Of a stretch of 64,000 nucleotides of DNA, positions 63,892 to 64,000 are shown piece by piece. The position numbers and the translations under genes were made by a program. Below the pieces are notes generated by a model. The model was given only the letters and a program-made list of their open reading frames with translations, ran no database searches and was not told the origin of the DNA. The stretch lies in contig JAIXSQ010000012.1 of the NCBI GenBank assembly GCA_027484575.1, positions 1-64,000 on the forward strand, in the 5' to 3' direction. The stretch comes from Comamonadaceae bacterium. Its GTDB lineage: Bacteria > Pseudomonadota > Gammaproteobacteria > Burkholderiales > Burkholderiaceae_C. Numbering within the stretch: the stretch's first letter is position 1; each line of letters begins with the position of its first letter.

Positions 63892-64000
63892 ATCCCAAGC
63901 TCTGGCTGCTGGACGACTGGCGGCGCGTGCTGCGTCGTGCCTGGAGCATCCGCTTTTCGCTGCTGGCGGCGGCCTTCACGGCAGCGGAAGTGGTGGTGCC
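63888..64000 (+). CDS. Small membrane protein, partial (window edge)
   Basis: The first 37 residues, MNPKLWLLDDWRRVLRRAWSIRFSLLAAAFTAAEVVV, are inside the window. The DDWRRVLRRAWSIR start followed by a hydrophobic helix is typical for small holin-like proteins of phage lysis modules. The end lies outside. Confidence 0.65.
   Translation, partial: MNPKLWLLDDWRRVLRRAWSIRFSLLAAAFTAAEVVV

Larger units (their letters stand above)
20564..64000. mobile_element. Siphovirus-like prophage, left arm through tail module (right end outside window)
   Basis: From just after the ssrA terminator to the window end the genes are phage-type in modular order: integration (20828-23703), lysogeny control (23885-24979), unknown pair (25076-27450), replication and recombination (27536-35431), DNA methylation (35777-38451), a minus-strand island (38415-39704), packaging and head (39814-47920), tail (47924-63516) and membrane proteins at the end. 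The exact left boundary lies in 20564-20827 but no att core can be named without the right end. Head genes follow the lambda scheme; integration uses a serine recombinase. All main modules look intact, so the prophage could be active. Confidence 0.93.

Overview
The window is a GC-rich betaproteobacterial chromosome segment, most likely order Burkholderiales (a Comamonadaceae-like lineage). The basis is the gene order gph-ubiG-ompA/gyrA-pheA-tyrA-aroA-rpsA-ihfB-lapAB-hldE-hldD, an AroA-cytidylate kinase fusion, and a tmRNA encoding the tag ANDERFALAA. No rRNA or tRNA gene was seen.

Host part (1-20563). An 86-bp tandem repeat opens the window. A TRAP transporter operon (dctP-dctQ-dctM, minus strand) follows, facing an Asp/Glu racemase-like gene and an exported catalase-like protein. 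A small ComEA-type protein, the LPS heptose genes hldD and hldE kinase, and the LPS regulators lapB and lapA come next. A long minus-strand block carries ihfB, rpsA, the aroA-cmk fusion, tyrA, pheA and gyrA; serC, expected between gyrA and pheA, is missing. An OmpA-family gene, ubiG and gph run the other way and lead to ssrA and its terminator.

Prophage part (about 20564 to the window end, right end not reached). A siphovirus-like prophage with a lambda-type head lies just downstream of ssrA. Its left arm is a translationally coupled minus-strand integration module: a small protein, a DUF2924 protein, a large serine recombinase and two paralogous HTH proteins. A divergent XRE repressor plus ImmA-type protease probably form the lysogeny switch. 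Two unrecognised genes follow. The replication and recombination genes come next: Sak4-like ATPase, ssDNA-binding candidate, P63C protein, Cas4/RecB-like nuclease, primase-helicase, an inverted repeat that may be an origin, and a RuvC-like resolvase. Two ParB-methyltransferase fusions follow, then a minus-strand island of three small genes separated by a repeated 32-bp element. The rest is morphogenesis: terminase, two tail-fibre-like proteins in an odd position, gpW, portal, S49 protease, decoration protein, capsid, head-tail connectors, tail tube, gpG/gpGT with a T7 slippery site, tape measure, a set of tail-tip proteins, and membrane proteins at the edge, probably the start of the lysis region.

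All family names come from reading the translated sequences; no database search was run. The parts most worth following up are the repeated 32-bp element shared by the integration module and the antisense island, the unknown gene pair after the ImmA gene, and the paired ParB-methyltransferases with different catalytic motifs.
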